Shown: positions 9,430 through 21,100 of the stretch, piece after piece
Layout: the number at the start of each line of letters is the position of its first letter
Numbering within the stretch: the first letter of the stretch is position 1
The notes under the pieces: model-generated
Told to the model about the DNA's origin: nothing
What the model saw: only the letters and a program-made list of their open reading frames with translations
Database searches by the model: none
From: Sphingorhabdus sp. YGSMI21
Lineage (GTDB): Bacteria; Pseudomonadota; Alphaproteobacteria; Sphingomonadales; Sphingomonadaceae
Reading direction: 5' to 3'
Length of the DNA stretch: 64,000 nucleotides
Assembly (NCBI RefSeq): GCF_002776575.1
Contig: NZ_CP022548.1
Coordinates: 2,371,001 to 2,435,000, forward strand
Position numbers and translations under genes: made by a program

Positions 9430-9575
9430 GTGGGTCCTTCCCTGGCCGCGATGACCAGTACTGGTGCGAGTAAATGGCAACGACCCCAATGACCCTCGAT
9501 CCCCCTCAGAAACGAGACTCACTCTACCCCTATCTAATTGGATGGTAAGTTAAAATTGCCGGAGAGTCACCCCCC

Positions 9576-10526
9576 TCAATATCCGCGGTCGAAGTCGGCG
9601 ACGGCGATCATCTCCTCGCCGTTGCGATAGCGTTTGAGGTTTTCGACGAAGCGTGCCGCGGCGCGCTGGAACATCCGGGTTTGCGCAACGCCCGACAAAT
9701 GCATGGTGATGATGCAATTGGGCGCATCCCACAGCGGGTGGTCGGCGGGCAGCGGTTCCGGGTCGGCAACGTCGAGCGCTGCGCCACCGATGGCCTTGTC
9801 GTTGAGCGCTGCCAGCAGGGCATCCTGGTCGACCAGCGAGCCGCGCGCGACATTGACCAGCCAGGCGGAGGATTTCATCGCGGCAAATTCGTCCGCGCCG
9901 AACATATGTTTCGTGTCGCTGGTGGCGGGGGCCGATACGAAGACCCAGTCAAATTCGCCGAGCCGGTCGCGCCAGTCGTCGAGACCGATGACATTGGGCT
10001 CGCCGGTCGCGGTGCGGCGGACGGCGGTGACATCGACATCAAAGCCGGAAAGCTTTTTCGCGATCTGCTGGCCGATACCGCCATAGCCGATGATCAGCGC
10101 CTTGCTGTCGTCGATCTCGGTGGTGCCCGGCGGGGTTTCGAGCCAGTTATGCTGGCGCTGGTTGTCGACGATCTGATCCATGCGCTTGGCGGCGGCGAGC
10201 ATCATCATGACGGCGAATTCAGCGATTGGAGCGCTGTTGAGACCGGCGCCATTGGTCAGGATCGTGCCCTGCGCCTTGAGCTGCTCGAGCGGAAAATGTT
10301 CGACGCCGGCATAGATGCTGTTGAGCCATTTCAGGTTGGTTGCCGCGCCGATGATCTGCGCCATCTTTTCCTTGTCATACATGTCGAACCAGCCGATTTC
10401 GGCGTGGGGTGCGATTGCAAGCGCTTCCTCCGTGCTGGTGAACCAGGTGACATCGAGATCGCCGCAATGCGGTTCGACCAGCGGCCGGACGAGCGATGCC
10501 ATGGCGGCTTTGGGCTTGACGGTCAT
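9576..10526 (-). CDS. D-2-hydroxyacid dehydrogenase (NAD-dependent)
   Basis: A 316-residue member of the D-isomer 2-hydroxyacid dehydrogenase family, which reduces 2-oxoacids with NAD(P)H. The Rossmann motif is GYGGIGQQIA. The catalytic arginine lies in NVARGSLVD, the glutamate in DVADPEPLP and the histidine in ITMHLSG, so the Arg-Glu-His set is complete. A strong AGGAGG ribosome binding site (10,536-10,541) sits 9 nt before the ATG. The gene is about 150 nt upstream of the acetolactate-synthase-like gene and about 110 nt downstream of cysS, so it may have its own promoter. The physiological substrate is unknown; glyoxylate, hydroxypyruvate or a branched 2-oxoacid are possible. Confidence 0.88.
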   Translation of the reverse strand: MTVKPKAAMASLVRPLVEPHCGDLDVTWFTSTEEALAIAPHAEIGWFDMYDKEKMAQIIGAATNLKWLNSIYAGVEHFPLEQLKAQGTILTNGAGLNSAPIAEFAVMMMLAAAKRMDQIVDNQRQHNWLETPPGTTEIDDSKALIIGYGGIGQQIAKKLSGFDVDVTAVRRTATGEPNVIGLDDWRDRLGEFDWVFVSAPATSDTKHMFGADEFAAMKSSAWLVNVARGSLVDQDALLAALNDKAIGGAALDVADPEPLPADHPLWDAPNCIITMHLSGVAQTRMFQRAAARFVENLKRYRNGEEMIAVADFDRGY

Positions 10527-10596
10527 ATTTTTCGGCCTCCTAAAATCTGTTGTCGCAAGGGCCGGAATCTCGTGTTCCGATGCATCCGTGCCTGTG

Positions 10597-10626
10597 CGGG
10601 GCCTCCGTCTGCGCGGAGGTTCCCCG
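10597..10626 (-). terminator. Possible transcription terminator hairpin after cysS
   Basis: An imperfect inverted repeat pairs cggggcctccg (10,597-10,607) with cggaggttccccg (10,614-10,626), with a 2-nt bulge. It begins about 10 nt downstream of the cysS stop codon. No T-run follows on the minus strand, so intrinsic termination is uncertain. Confidence 0.35.
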
Positions 10627-10635
10627 AGGTAAAAT

Positions 10636-12087
10636 CTAAATTTCTATGGTCCAGTCCCAGCGCAGCGGATCACCGTCCATCAGCTCCACGTTTTTCGCGG
10701 TCAGTTCGTCTCGGATCGCATCGGCGGTTGCGAAATCCTTTTCTGCCTTCGCTTGCTGCCGCTGGTCGAGCTTTGCCTCGATTGCCGCTTCATCAATTTC
10801 TGCACCCGCAGGACGCACCCGCAGTTGCTTGCGCGTCAGGCTGGCAAGCTGAAGGCCCAGAACCGAATCCATTTCAGAAAGCAGCGCGCGCCTTTGACCA
10901 GCAGGAAGTTTCTTCAGACCGAGCAATTCTTCCAGCAGCGGCAGGCCTTTCGAACTGTTCAGATCCTCGCTGAGAGCGGCATCGAACCTGTCCCGCAATT
11001 GCAGAAGGGCAGGATGGTCTATTGGTGCGGTCTGCCCGTCCGCTTTTTCCAGCAGCCGTTCTACGCCCATGACAATGCGCTTCAGCCGGGTCAGCGCCGC
11101 GACCAGATTTTCCCAGGTAAATTCCAACTCGCTGCGATAATGAGCCTGCAGGCACATCAGACGATAGGCGAGGGGATGGATGCCCCGGTCGACCAGCACC
11201 TGCAGCCGCAGGAAATCACCGCTCGATTTCGACATTTTGCCGGCCCGGTCGATCAGGAAATTATTGTGCATCCAGATATTGGCGCCGCTATGCTCGGAGC
11301 AGTTATGCGCCTGGTTCTGGGCGATCTCGTTCGGGTGGTGGATCTCGCGGTGGTCTATACCGCCAGTGTGGATATCAAATTGTTCGCCGAGATATTTATG
11401 GCTCATCTGCGAACATTCGAGATGCCAGCCCGGCGCGCCCTTGCCCCATGGACTGTCCCATTCCATCTGCCGTGTCTCGCCGGCAGGCGTCTTGCGCCAG
11501 ATCGCGAAATCCTGCGGATGGCGCTTGCCCTCCACCGCCTCGATCCGGCCCTCGATATCATCGCTTTGCGCGCCGGAAAGCCGGCCATAGTCGGGCACGG
11601 TGCTGACATCGAAATAAAGTCCGCTTTCCAGCTCGTAGCAATGTTTGTCGGCGATGCTTTCGGCAAAGGCGATCATCTCTTCGACATGGTCGGTGGCGAT
11701 CGCCCATTTCGCCGGCTGGCGGATGTTGAGCCGGTCGATATCCAGCCAATAGGCATCGGTATAATATTTGGCGATATCCCAGGCCGACTTGCCGGATTGC
11801 GCGGCGGCCTTTTCCATCTTGTCATCGCCGGCATCGGCGTCCGAGGTCAGATGGCCGACATCGGTGATGTTGATGATATGGGTGAGCCTGTAACCCTTCC
11901 AGCTCAGCGTGCGACCGAGCAGGTCGGCAAAAATATAGGCGCGCATATTGCCGATATGCTGGTAATTATAGACCGTCGGACCGCAGGTATAGACGCGTGC
12001 TTCGCCGGGGTGGACGGGCACGAACTCTTCCATCTGGCGAGTCAGGCTGTTGAACAGTTTCAGCGGATGTGCGGCAGTGTCATTCAT
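10636..12087 (-). CDS. cysS: Cysteinyl-tRNA synthetase
   Basis: CysRS charges tRNA-Cys with cysteine in the cytoplasm. The 483-residue product shows the class I signatures: YTCGPTVYNYQHIGNMR, which carries the first zinc cysteine and the HIGH-like motif, the HLECSQM zinc region and the KMSKSSGDF loop. The C-terminal helical anticodon-binding part ends in MDGDPLRWDWTIEI. Length is normal for CysRS. The frame can be read one codon further (GTG); the ATG giving MNDTAAHPL was preferred. The gene stands 55 nt downstream of the giant TpsA gene on the same strand. It is housekeeping and probably independent of that cluster. Confidence 0.97.
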   Translation of the reverse strand: MNDTAAHPLKLFNSLTRQMEEFVPVHPGEARVYTCGPTVYNYQHIGNMRAYIFADLLGRTLSWKGYRLTHIINITDVGHLTSDADAGDDKMEKAAAQSGKSAWDIAKYYTDAYWLDIDRLNIRQPAKWAIATDHVEEMIAFAESIADKHCYELESGLYFDVSTVPDYGRLSGAQSDDIEGRIEAVEGKRHPQDFAIWRKTPAGETRQMEWDSPWGKGAPGWHLECSQMSHKYLGEQFDIHTGGIDHREIHHPNEIAQNQAHNCSEHSGANIWMHNNFLIDRAGKMSKSSGDFLRLQVLVDRGIHPLAYRLMCLQAHYRSELEFTWENLVAALTRLKRIVMGVERLLEKADGQTAPIDHPALLQLRDRFDAALSEDLNSSKGLPLLEELLGLKKLPAGQRRALLSEMDSVLGLQLASLTRKQLRVRPAGAEIDEAAIEAKLDQRQQAKAEKDFATADAIRDELTAKNVELMDGDPLRWDWTIEI

Positions 12088-12145
12088 CACCCATCGCCTA
12101 ATGGCTTTCCGCGCAAAAGGTCAACAGATCAATTGACGGCTATAG

Positions 12146-15100
12146 TCATTCTGCCGGTTCGAGTTCTTCTTCCTGCTCATCGTCCTGCTGTCCGGTACCC
12201 CCGACCCACAGATCTTCGTTGCCGGCACCGGTCACCGGTTCGTCGATCAGTGGCTCTTCAACCGGTTCGGGATTTTCCTTTATCTCGATCGGTGTGGACG
12301 CGAAAGGATCGGCGACATATTTCTTCGGAGTTACTTCCTGCTCGATAATATCCTGGACCGGATCGAAGGCAGGCAGGCCATCGGCGCCGGGCAGAGGCAC
12401 GCAGCTCGACGGATCAATGATCACACAGCCGTTGATCGTCGATCCGGCATCAAAGCCGATCACGATATCGGTCGCCGGGATCGTATCCACCCCGGTGATC
12501 CCGCCAACAATGCCGTTGATGACGATATTGGCAGTGCCTGTAGACGGTCCCGCTATGGACAGGGTCCCCGCGGTGAAGCCGCGACGTTCTGCGTAATCAG
12601 TGCCGGTGCCGGTGTTCTGGATCAGCAGATTGTCGGTAACGGTCATCAGGATATTGTCCGCCCGGATCAGGCCATCGGCGAGATCGATGCCGTCGTTATC
12701 GGCCAGCCGCAGTTCGATATCGGCGGCCCCGAGACCGGCGATATCGGCCAGCGCCTGGCTGGTCATCGCATAGACATTGAGCGCGGTGACCGAAAGGTTG
12801 CCGCTACCGGCAAATTCGCCGTTGGCATTGGTTATCTGGATGGTGCCGCCGGCGGCGTCGACAAACAGGTCCTGATCGGCAACCAGATTGAGCGCTGAGT
12901 CGGCATTGCCGTTGGTGAAGTCGAGAAGACCGACAACCGTGATGGACTGTCCGGAGACCAGATTTAGGCTGTTCGCCAGGCCGATATTGGCCGATTGCGG
13001 CCCGCTGACATTGTCGCCGACTACCACGTTCAGGTTCTGGATCACCATATCGAAACCGCCTATCGAGGTCGGCACGACGGTGAGGGTGAGGTCGCCACCG
13101 GAATGGATGCGGCTGAATTCATCATTCTTGAGCGAGAAGCTGCCGGTGAGATCGGTTCCGTCGCCCAGCACCATCTGCGTCGTGCCGTCGCTGAAAATCT
13201 GGATGTCGCCGGTCAGGTCGGTCTGCCCGAGATTGCCGGTTGAACCGATCTCCATGTCGGCGCTGACCGTCCGGATGTTGCTGCCGACGGCGCTTGCCTG
13301 AATGTCGATCAGCCCGCCCGCGGTCAGTTGCAGGTCATTGGCCGCGCTCACCTGGCTGTTGATCAGGATATCCTCGACGGCGGCAATCGTGATGTCGCCA
13401 CCGGTTGATATTACGCCCGGCGTCGCGACGGAGCCGCCACTCATGCCTGCCAGATCGCTGATCGTCGCCGATCCGCCTGCGGCAATCACGATATCGCCGG
13501 TGGCCGCGGCCTGCTGGACATCGATATTGGCGGCCGAGGACAGGCCGATGTCGCCGTCGGTTGCTTCGGCGGCAACGCTCATGTCCTGCTGGGTGATGAT
13601 CGAAACAGCGGTACCCGATGCGGTCAGCAGGTTGGTCACATCGACATTGTTGGTGACATTGACCAGACCATCAAGGGCGGTGAGGCCGATATCATTGCCG
13701 GAGACATTGTCCATGGTGATGCCATTGTCGGCGGATATGGCCACCTGGCCGGTACCGCTCTGGTCCGCATTGACCTCGTCGGCCACAAAGCTGCCTTGCG
13801 TCGACACGTCGATGCTGGCGCCGCTGTTCACCGATCCCACGGTCACGTCGCTGGCATTATTGGCTACAATGCCGACATTCCCGCCACCGGTGATGGTGTC
13901 GAGCGTGATCGCGTCGCCCGATTCGATCGCCACAGCGCCGGCGGAATCGATATCGCTACCGGTGATACCACCGCCGGCGTTGAGCGCCATGTCGCCGCTG
14001 CTGGCCGCGCTGGTGAAGCTGATATTGCCGCCGGCATCGACGGTGAAGCTGCCGCCTTGCGCATCAAGATCGCCAAATCCGACATTGCCGGTGGCATCGA
14101 GATCAATGCCGCCGCCGACGGTGACCGCGCCAGTCGCGTCGACATCGCCGGCCGTCGCGTTGAGCGTCAGATCGCCGCCGATGGTCCCGTTGTTCAGGGC
14201 CACCGCTGCGCCGGTGATGCTGGTATTGCCGCCGCTGATTGCATTGGCCAAAATGGGGGTGCCGGTTGCCGTAATCGTGATGTCGTCGTTCGCATTGACC
14301 GTGCCAAAGCCGGCATCTCCTGCGGTCGCATCCGCGGTTACCGATCCGCCGGACGTCACATCGCCAATGTCGATCGACCGGGCCACCAGATCCACATCGC
14401 CATCGCTGTCGATGTCGCCCGGACCGCTGTTCATGCCGATGCTGCCGCTGGCCGCAGTGAGCGCAATCGCGTTGGGCGAGGAGAGGGAGTCGAAGAGGAT
14501 GTTCGCGGCGCTGGAGAAGCTGATAGTGCCGGCGCTCGCATCGCCGATCGCAATATTGCCGCCGTCGAGATCAAGACCATTGGTTGCGGTCAGGTCACCG
14601 CCGTTTATGCCGCCGCCCGCGGCCATGGCGATCGTGTCGCTGCTGGTCGCGCTGGTGAAGCTTATATTGCCGCCGGCATCGACGGTGAAGCTGCCGCCTT
14701 GCGCCTCGAGATCGCCAAAGCCGACATCGCCGGTCGCGTCGAGATCAATGCCGCCGCCGACGGTGACCGATCCGCTGCCGTCGACATCGCCGGCCGTCGC
14801 GTTGAGCGTCAAATCGCCGCCGATGGTGCCGTTGTTCAGGGCTACTGATGCGCCGGTGATGCTGGTGTTGCCGCCGCTGATCGCATTGACCAGTGTTGGT
14901 GTGCCGGTTGCGGACACGATGATATCATCACTGGCATCCAGTGCGCCCGTTGCGGTGACATTGCCGCCGCTGGTCAGCCGGATATTCGAACCCGGGGAAG
15001 TTTCCGATCCAAATGCTATGGATCCGGCCTGGCCGGCATTGGCGGTGTCAAATACCAGCGCGAACAGGTCAATGCCGGCGCCGCTGGTCGTCGCATCGTC

Positions 15101-18100
15101 CAGCGTGATTGCGCCGTCCGCCTGGACGAGAAAATCATCGCCGGCCGAAACGCTGGCCAAGGCCACATCCCCGAGCGAGCGGATCGATATATCCTCGCCA
15201 GCGCGCAGCGCTCCGGTGGCAGCGATATTGCCGCCTGCGAGCAGGCCGATACTCGCTGCCGTCGGGGTGCCGGTGCCGGTGGCCGCAGAGCCGAGGGCGA
15301 TATCCTGGACCGCGGAAATCAGGATGTCGCCGCCGTTGGTCGTCAGCGCGCCGACGTCGACATTGTCGGCGACCAGGTTGAGACTTGCACCCAGGCCCGA
15401 GACAGTGATGTCACCACCGGTGCTGTTGACGCCGATGGTTCCGCCCGATGCGGTCAACGCGATGCCATTGGTCGAGGCGAGGGAGTCGAAAAGGATATTC
15501 GAACCGCTGTTGAAACTGATATTGATCGCGCTTGCGTCGCCGATGGCGATATTGCCGCCGTCCAGATTTAGCGCATTGACGGCGGTGAGGTCACCGCCGC
15601 TGATGCTGCCGCCTGCGGTCATGCTGATCGCGTCGGCGCTGGTTGCGCTCGTGAAGTTTATGGCATTGCCGGCATCGACGGTGAAGGTGCCGCCCTGCGC
15701 GTCGAGATCGCCAAAGCCGACATTTCCGGTGGCGTCTAGATCGATGCCGCCGCCAACGGTGACCGTGCCGGTTCCGTCGATATCGCCGGCGCTGGCATCG
15801 ATCGTCAGGTTCCCGCCGATGGTGCCGTTGTTCAGCGATACCGCTGCACCGGAGATGCTGGTATCGCCGCCGCTGATCGCATTGGCCAGAGTCGGTGTGC
15901 CGGTTGCGGTGACGACAATATCGTCATGAGCGTCCAGTGCGGCCGTTGCGGTCACATTACCGCCGCTGGTCAGCTGGATATTTGAGCCCGGTGAAGTTTC
16001 CGATCCAAAGGCTATGGATCCGGCCAGACCGGCATTGGCGGTGTTGAACGACAGCGCGAACAGGTCAATGCCGGCGCCGCTGGTCGTTGCACTGTCCAGC
16101 GCGATTGCGCCGTCCGCTTGGACGAGAATATCATCGCCGGCCGAAACGCTGGCCAAGGCCACGTCACCGAGCGAGCGGATCGATATATCCTCGCCAGCGC
16201 GTAGCGCGCCGGTGGCAGCGATATTGTCGCCCGCCAGCAGGCCGATACTCGCTGCCGTCGGGGTGCCGGTACCGGTGGCCGCAGAGCCGAGGGCGATATC
16301 CTGCGCCGCGGATATCAGAATGTCACCGCTATTGGTGGTCAGGGCACCGACGTCGACATTGTCCGCGAAAAGATTGATGCCCTGTCCGGCACCCGTCGCG
16401 GTGATGTCCGCGCCGGCGTTGTTGACGCCGATGGTTCCGCCCGTCGCGGTCAACGTGGCCGTGCCGGTGGCGTTGATCGTGTCAAACAGAATGTCCTGGC
16501 CGCTGTTGATCGTGATCCCGGCGCCGCTGGCGTCGGCGAAAGCAATATTACCGCCGGCATCCAGCGTGATGGCCTGAAGCGTGCTGAGCGAGCCGATCGA
16601 AATATCGTCCGTGGCGTCGAGATCAATCGCGGAACTGGCCACGGCATCGCCGCCGCTGATATTGCCGCTGGTCGCCGTCAGGGTGATACCGCTCGCTCCG
16701 GATACCGTCGCGTCAAGACTGAGGAAGCCGACATTTTCGCCTTGCAGCACGATGCTGCTGGCGCCGTTGGTATTGCCGAGGAACACGTCGCCCGGTCCGC
16801 TTTGCGCGGCAACCAGTTCGATGGCATTGTCGGGGATGGTAATCTGGCCGAACGAGATGTCATTGCCCGCTTCGACGCGGAAGCGCTGCGCGGTGCCCTG
16901 TGTATAGCTATTGACATCGATACTGCCGGGGACGGTGTAGAGGCTTTCCGACGCGCCGCCGACCAGTGCAACGGTGGTCAGTTGTCCGCCGGCTGTGATC
17001 GATGCAGCGCTGATGTCCGCCCCGACCGTGATGCCGACGTCATTGCTGCTGTCCAGATTGCCCGAACCAAGCAGACTTCCGTTCACTGCGCTGACTAGCA
17101 CGCTCGCACTCGCGACCGAAGCATCGCGCAGGTCGACGTCGCCTTCGGTGCTCTCGACCAGGAACTGGTTTGACGCATCTAGGACCGTGGCGATGCCGTC
17201 GGTGCCCATGATGATGTCGCGGCGGGTGGTGACCAATATGTCGTTGGCGGAAACCGTGCCGGATTCTATAATGCCCTGAACCACATCATTGTTGCTCGCC
17301 TGACCGATATAGACGAGATTGTCGGCGTTGAGCGTGCCGAGACAGACATTGCCTTCGACGCATTGCGCGCTCAACAGGCCATTGTCATCGGATTGTCCGC
17401 TCCCGGCGATTACCGCATTGGATGGCGCGTCGTTGATGTCGACGCTGATAGAACTCGCGGTGATCGTGCCGCCCAGTCCGTCGATCGCGTTGGCAGACAT
17501 GACGACGGCAAAATCATTGGCATCGATATCGCCGGCGGCGACGATCGAGGCGATCGGCGTAACCGGCGTGCTGCTCAGGGGGGTGAGAGCCCCGGCCTGC
17601 AGGATCAGATTGTTGGTGTCAGGGAAGGGATTGGCCGTGTTGGGCGAGGTTGCGGCATTATTCCCTGCCACCAGGCTTGCACCGGTCTGGATGATGATGT
17701 CATCGCCGGTCTGCACGGTCAGTCCATTGTCCGAGATCGTGCTGCTGCCGGTCGCGAACAGGGCGCTTCCGCCCGCATTCACGGTGATAAAGCCGGCGGA
17801 CGTGACGTCGCCGTCTATCGTCGCGTTATAGCTTGGATCAAAGACCGCGCTGGGCGTCCCCATCGGATCATGCCCGGCCTGGATGAGCAGTTGCGGTCCC
17901 AGGACGAAGGTTCCTGCGCCCAGTGTCACGGTCGTCACGGTCCCGGTGACAGCCGCATTGGTGACATTGGCATCCCACATCGCGGAAATATCGACCAGTC
18001 CGACACCGGCTATATCGGCGACGGTGGCATTTTGTCCGGTGCGGACCGAAGCGGTGCCTGCGGCATTGATCCGCGAACCGGCGGTGCTGATGAAATCGCC

Positions 18101-21100
18101 CTGCGCGGTGGCCGCGAAGTTTCCGGACACATCGATACTGTTGACCGGAGTGCCATTATTGCTGTGATCGATGAAGATATTCTGGCCGCTGGTCAGGGTC
18201 GCATTGCCGCCGACCGTCATCTGGCCGTCGGCGTCGAAATCATATTGGATATTGCCCGCAACATTGACGGTCAGATCGCCGAGGATCGATATAGCTCCGC
18301 TGTCACCGGTCACGAAGAAGCCGCCGGAAAGGGCCGAAGCCGAACCGGTTCCGGTGCCGATTGCGGTATCAAAGGCTGTCGCGGTCAGGCTGTCGAAACT
18401 GATCAGTCCCGCAGGATCGGTCGAACTGTCGGCAATTTCGATGCGGCCGCCCGCGCCGATACCGCCAATCGGTCCCCCGCCGCCGGTGCCGCTGGAATCC
18501 ATGGTGACATTGGCGAAGGCCAGGATGCCTGGACTGCCTTCCTGGATTTCGGCAATGCCGGTGCCGCCGGTACCCGCGCCACCCGTGCCCTGGGCACCGT
18601 TCGTCCCGAAGGCGCCATAATAGCCCCGGGTTCCGCCATCACCGCCCTGACCGGTCGTGGTTATGTTGAGATCATTGCCTGATATCGTGCCGCCTTGCGC
18701 GAGCAGCCGACCGTTGCCGCCGGTTCCGGCGCCACCGTTGCCGGCGTCACCGGCAGCACTGTCATAAGAGTTTCCACCATTTGCGCCAGTTCCACCGGTA
18801 CCGGTGCTGGTCATGGTGAAATCGCCGGATGTGAGGCTGATCGTTCCGCCGGTGCGCGCGATCAGTTCGACTGTGCCGCCCGTCGCGTCACCGCCCGATC
18901 CGCCGTCACCGCCGTCCACACCGCCGCCGAACTGATAGAAACCATCCGCCCCGTTGCCACCGGTGGCATTGGCTTCCAGAATGACGAAGCCGAGGGCGAT
19001 ATTCCCGCCGGCACCAGTGACTTCCAGACGCGCCGTTCCACCGGTCGCGCTTCCGCCATCGCCACTATTGCCCGTGATATCGTTGGTCGCATCCCGCAGC
19101 CCGTCGCCGCCGTTTCCGCCAGTTGCGCTGGCGATGATCGTCGGATCATCCGGATCAAGCGACGCATTATTGACATTGATCGCTGCAACCCCGCCAATAG
19201 CTGCGCCGCCGTTTCCGCCGTCCAGTCCATCACCGCCATCGCCGCCGAAGCCGCTGGCGTCGACGATATAAACCGGACTGCCGAGATCATCCTGATTGAT
19301 GTTGATGGTCGCATTGCCGCCGCTCCCGGTGCCGCCGTTACCGGCGATATTATCCGCTTCACCGGTCGAGAAACCGAAGACGTCGCCGCCCGTTCCACCA
19401 GTGCCGACCGAGGTGACCGAAAGCTGGCCAAAGCCAAGCGTACCGGCATTATTGTTGAAGATTGCATCGCCGCCCGTTGCATTGCCGCCACTGCCGCCCG
19501 TTCCGGCCTGGATGGTCCCGCTGCCGGCGCTGACACTGCTGCCCCCATATCCCCCTTCGGCATTGGTCGAGACAACAATGTTGCTGGCATTGATCGTTGC
19601 GCTGCCGTCGAGATTGAAGGTGGCGGTGCCACCAATACCGTCGCCGCCGTTGCCGCCGTCTGAACCATAGCCGAAGCCACCCGCGCCGCGCGATCCATAA
19701 GGTGCTGCATTTTGAATATTGCCCTCGGCCGCTACGGTCAGGGTACTGGTGACGGTCAAATTCCCGGCAATCGCGTTGAACGTCGTGTTGCCGCCGAGTC
19801 CGCGACCGCCTGATCCGCCGGCGGTGCCGTAATTTATATCACCATTCGCGCCATCGCCGCCAAAGCCATTGGCCGAAATCGTGAGATTGGTGACGGTCGC
19901 ATTGCCGCCGTTGAGATTGAAGGTTACGTCTCCGCCTTGCCCGTCTCCACCGTCACCCGCCGATACGCCGCCGGCAAAGGGTGTGACGGCAAGCGTCAGG
20001 TCTTCGGGAGCAGCCAGCACTGCCGCTTCGTTGTTGGTGACCGGGCCGGGCACAGTGAATAAATCGCCCCCGCCGCCGCCCGAACCGTTCGAACCGACGG
20101 TGATATCGTCCGCCACGAAGGTTCCGCCGAGCAAATCGAATGTGACATCGCCACCGAAACCGAGGCCACCATCCCCCTCGAAGCGCGGTGCGCCGCCTTC
20201 GCCGCCAACCGAGATCGATCCGTCGGAGGCGATATCAAGGTCGGACAGCGTCATCGCTCCGCTCGTCCCCTGTACGCGGAAGGTGACCGCGCCGCCACGA
20301 CCGGTTCCCAGGCTGTCGGGAATATCATCATCGCCACCGACGCCGCCCACACCGCTGGCATTCACGCCAAGAAAATCGGTAAATTCTATCGAACCGTCAT
20401 TGGCCTCGATCAGGATATCGCCGCCTGTCGCATTGCCGGCAATCGTGTCATTGCCGGTGGCGTTTGCATCGAGAAAGGAAAAACCGGCCGTGATCGCGCC
20501 GCCGTTCCGGGCCGCAATGTTGATGTCGCCTGCCTGGAAATCCTTGCCTTCGCTCGGATCGTTGGAGAAGAACTGGTCATTCGGTTGTGCCGACGTGTCC
20601 AGAAATATGCCGCCCGCAGTGAGTGTCGCATTGTCAGCGAGGATCGAAATCCCGCCGCCGGTGCTGGTCACGCTGTCCGAGCCGTGAAACGCCCGTGTGC
20701 TGATGTTGATTTCGCCGTTGACCTGCAGGCTGCCCGCATTTTGCACGGTGATCGTGACCCGGTCTTCCGATGCGGCTGGCGTGACCCCGAAAGTGTTCAA
20801 CTCGCCCTGCAGGTCGGAACTGATGGTCAGGCTGCCGCCATCGATCAGGAAATGTGCCCCTCCCGAACTGGCATTTCCGGATATTGCGGTTCCCGCTGCA
20901 TCGAACGACCCTTCTGAGGCGGCGGTGGCATAGACCTCGATATTGTCGATGACATGCGTGCCGCCCGTGACCGTCAGGTCGAGTGCGCCCGCGGTCGCGT
21001 CATTGCTCTGCGCTCCACCGGCGGCAGCGCCCGATGATGCCGTGGCTCCCTGGGAAAATACGATTTCGCCGGTGGTGACCGCACCGCCCGACAGGTTGAG

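Noticed and set aside
9430..9522. Upstream extension of the acetolactate-synthase-like gene
   Set aside because: The ATG at 9,429 has a good ribosome binding site and the standard N-terminal sequence.
9681..12348. Two long plus-strand frames (430 and 531 codons)
   Set aside because: They run opposite to the hydroxyacid dehydrogenase and cysS genes, which have full motif sets; the plus-strand products have none.
13302..15929. An 875-codon open frame on the plus strand
   Set aside because: It is antisense to the TpsA repeats; its residues (PP, SPPL and VALP-type runs) are the mirror of the Gly/Asp-rich TpsA codons, and it lacks a ribosome binding site or recognisable domain.
18440..20210. CRISPR-like or satellite repeat appearance
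   Set aside because: Repeat units vary in length, have no constant spacer size, and are in frame as glycine-rich coding repeats.
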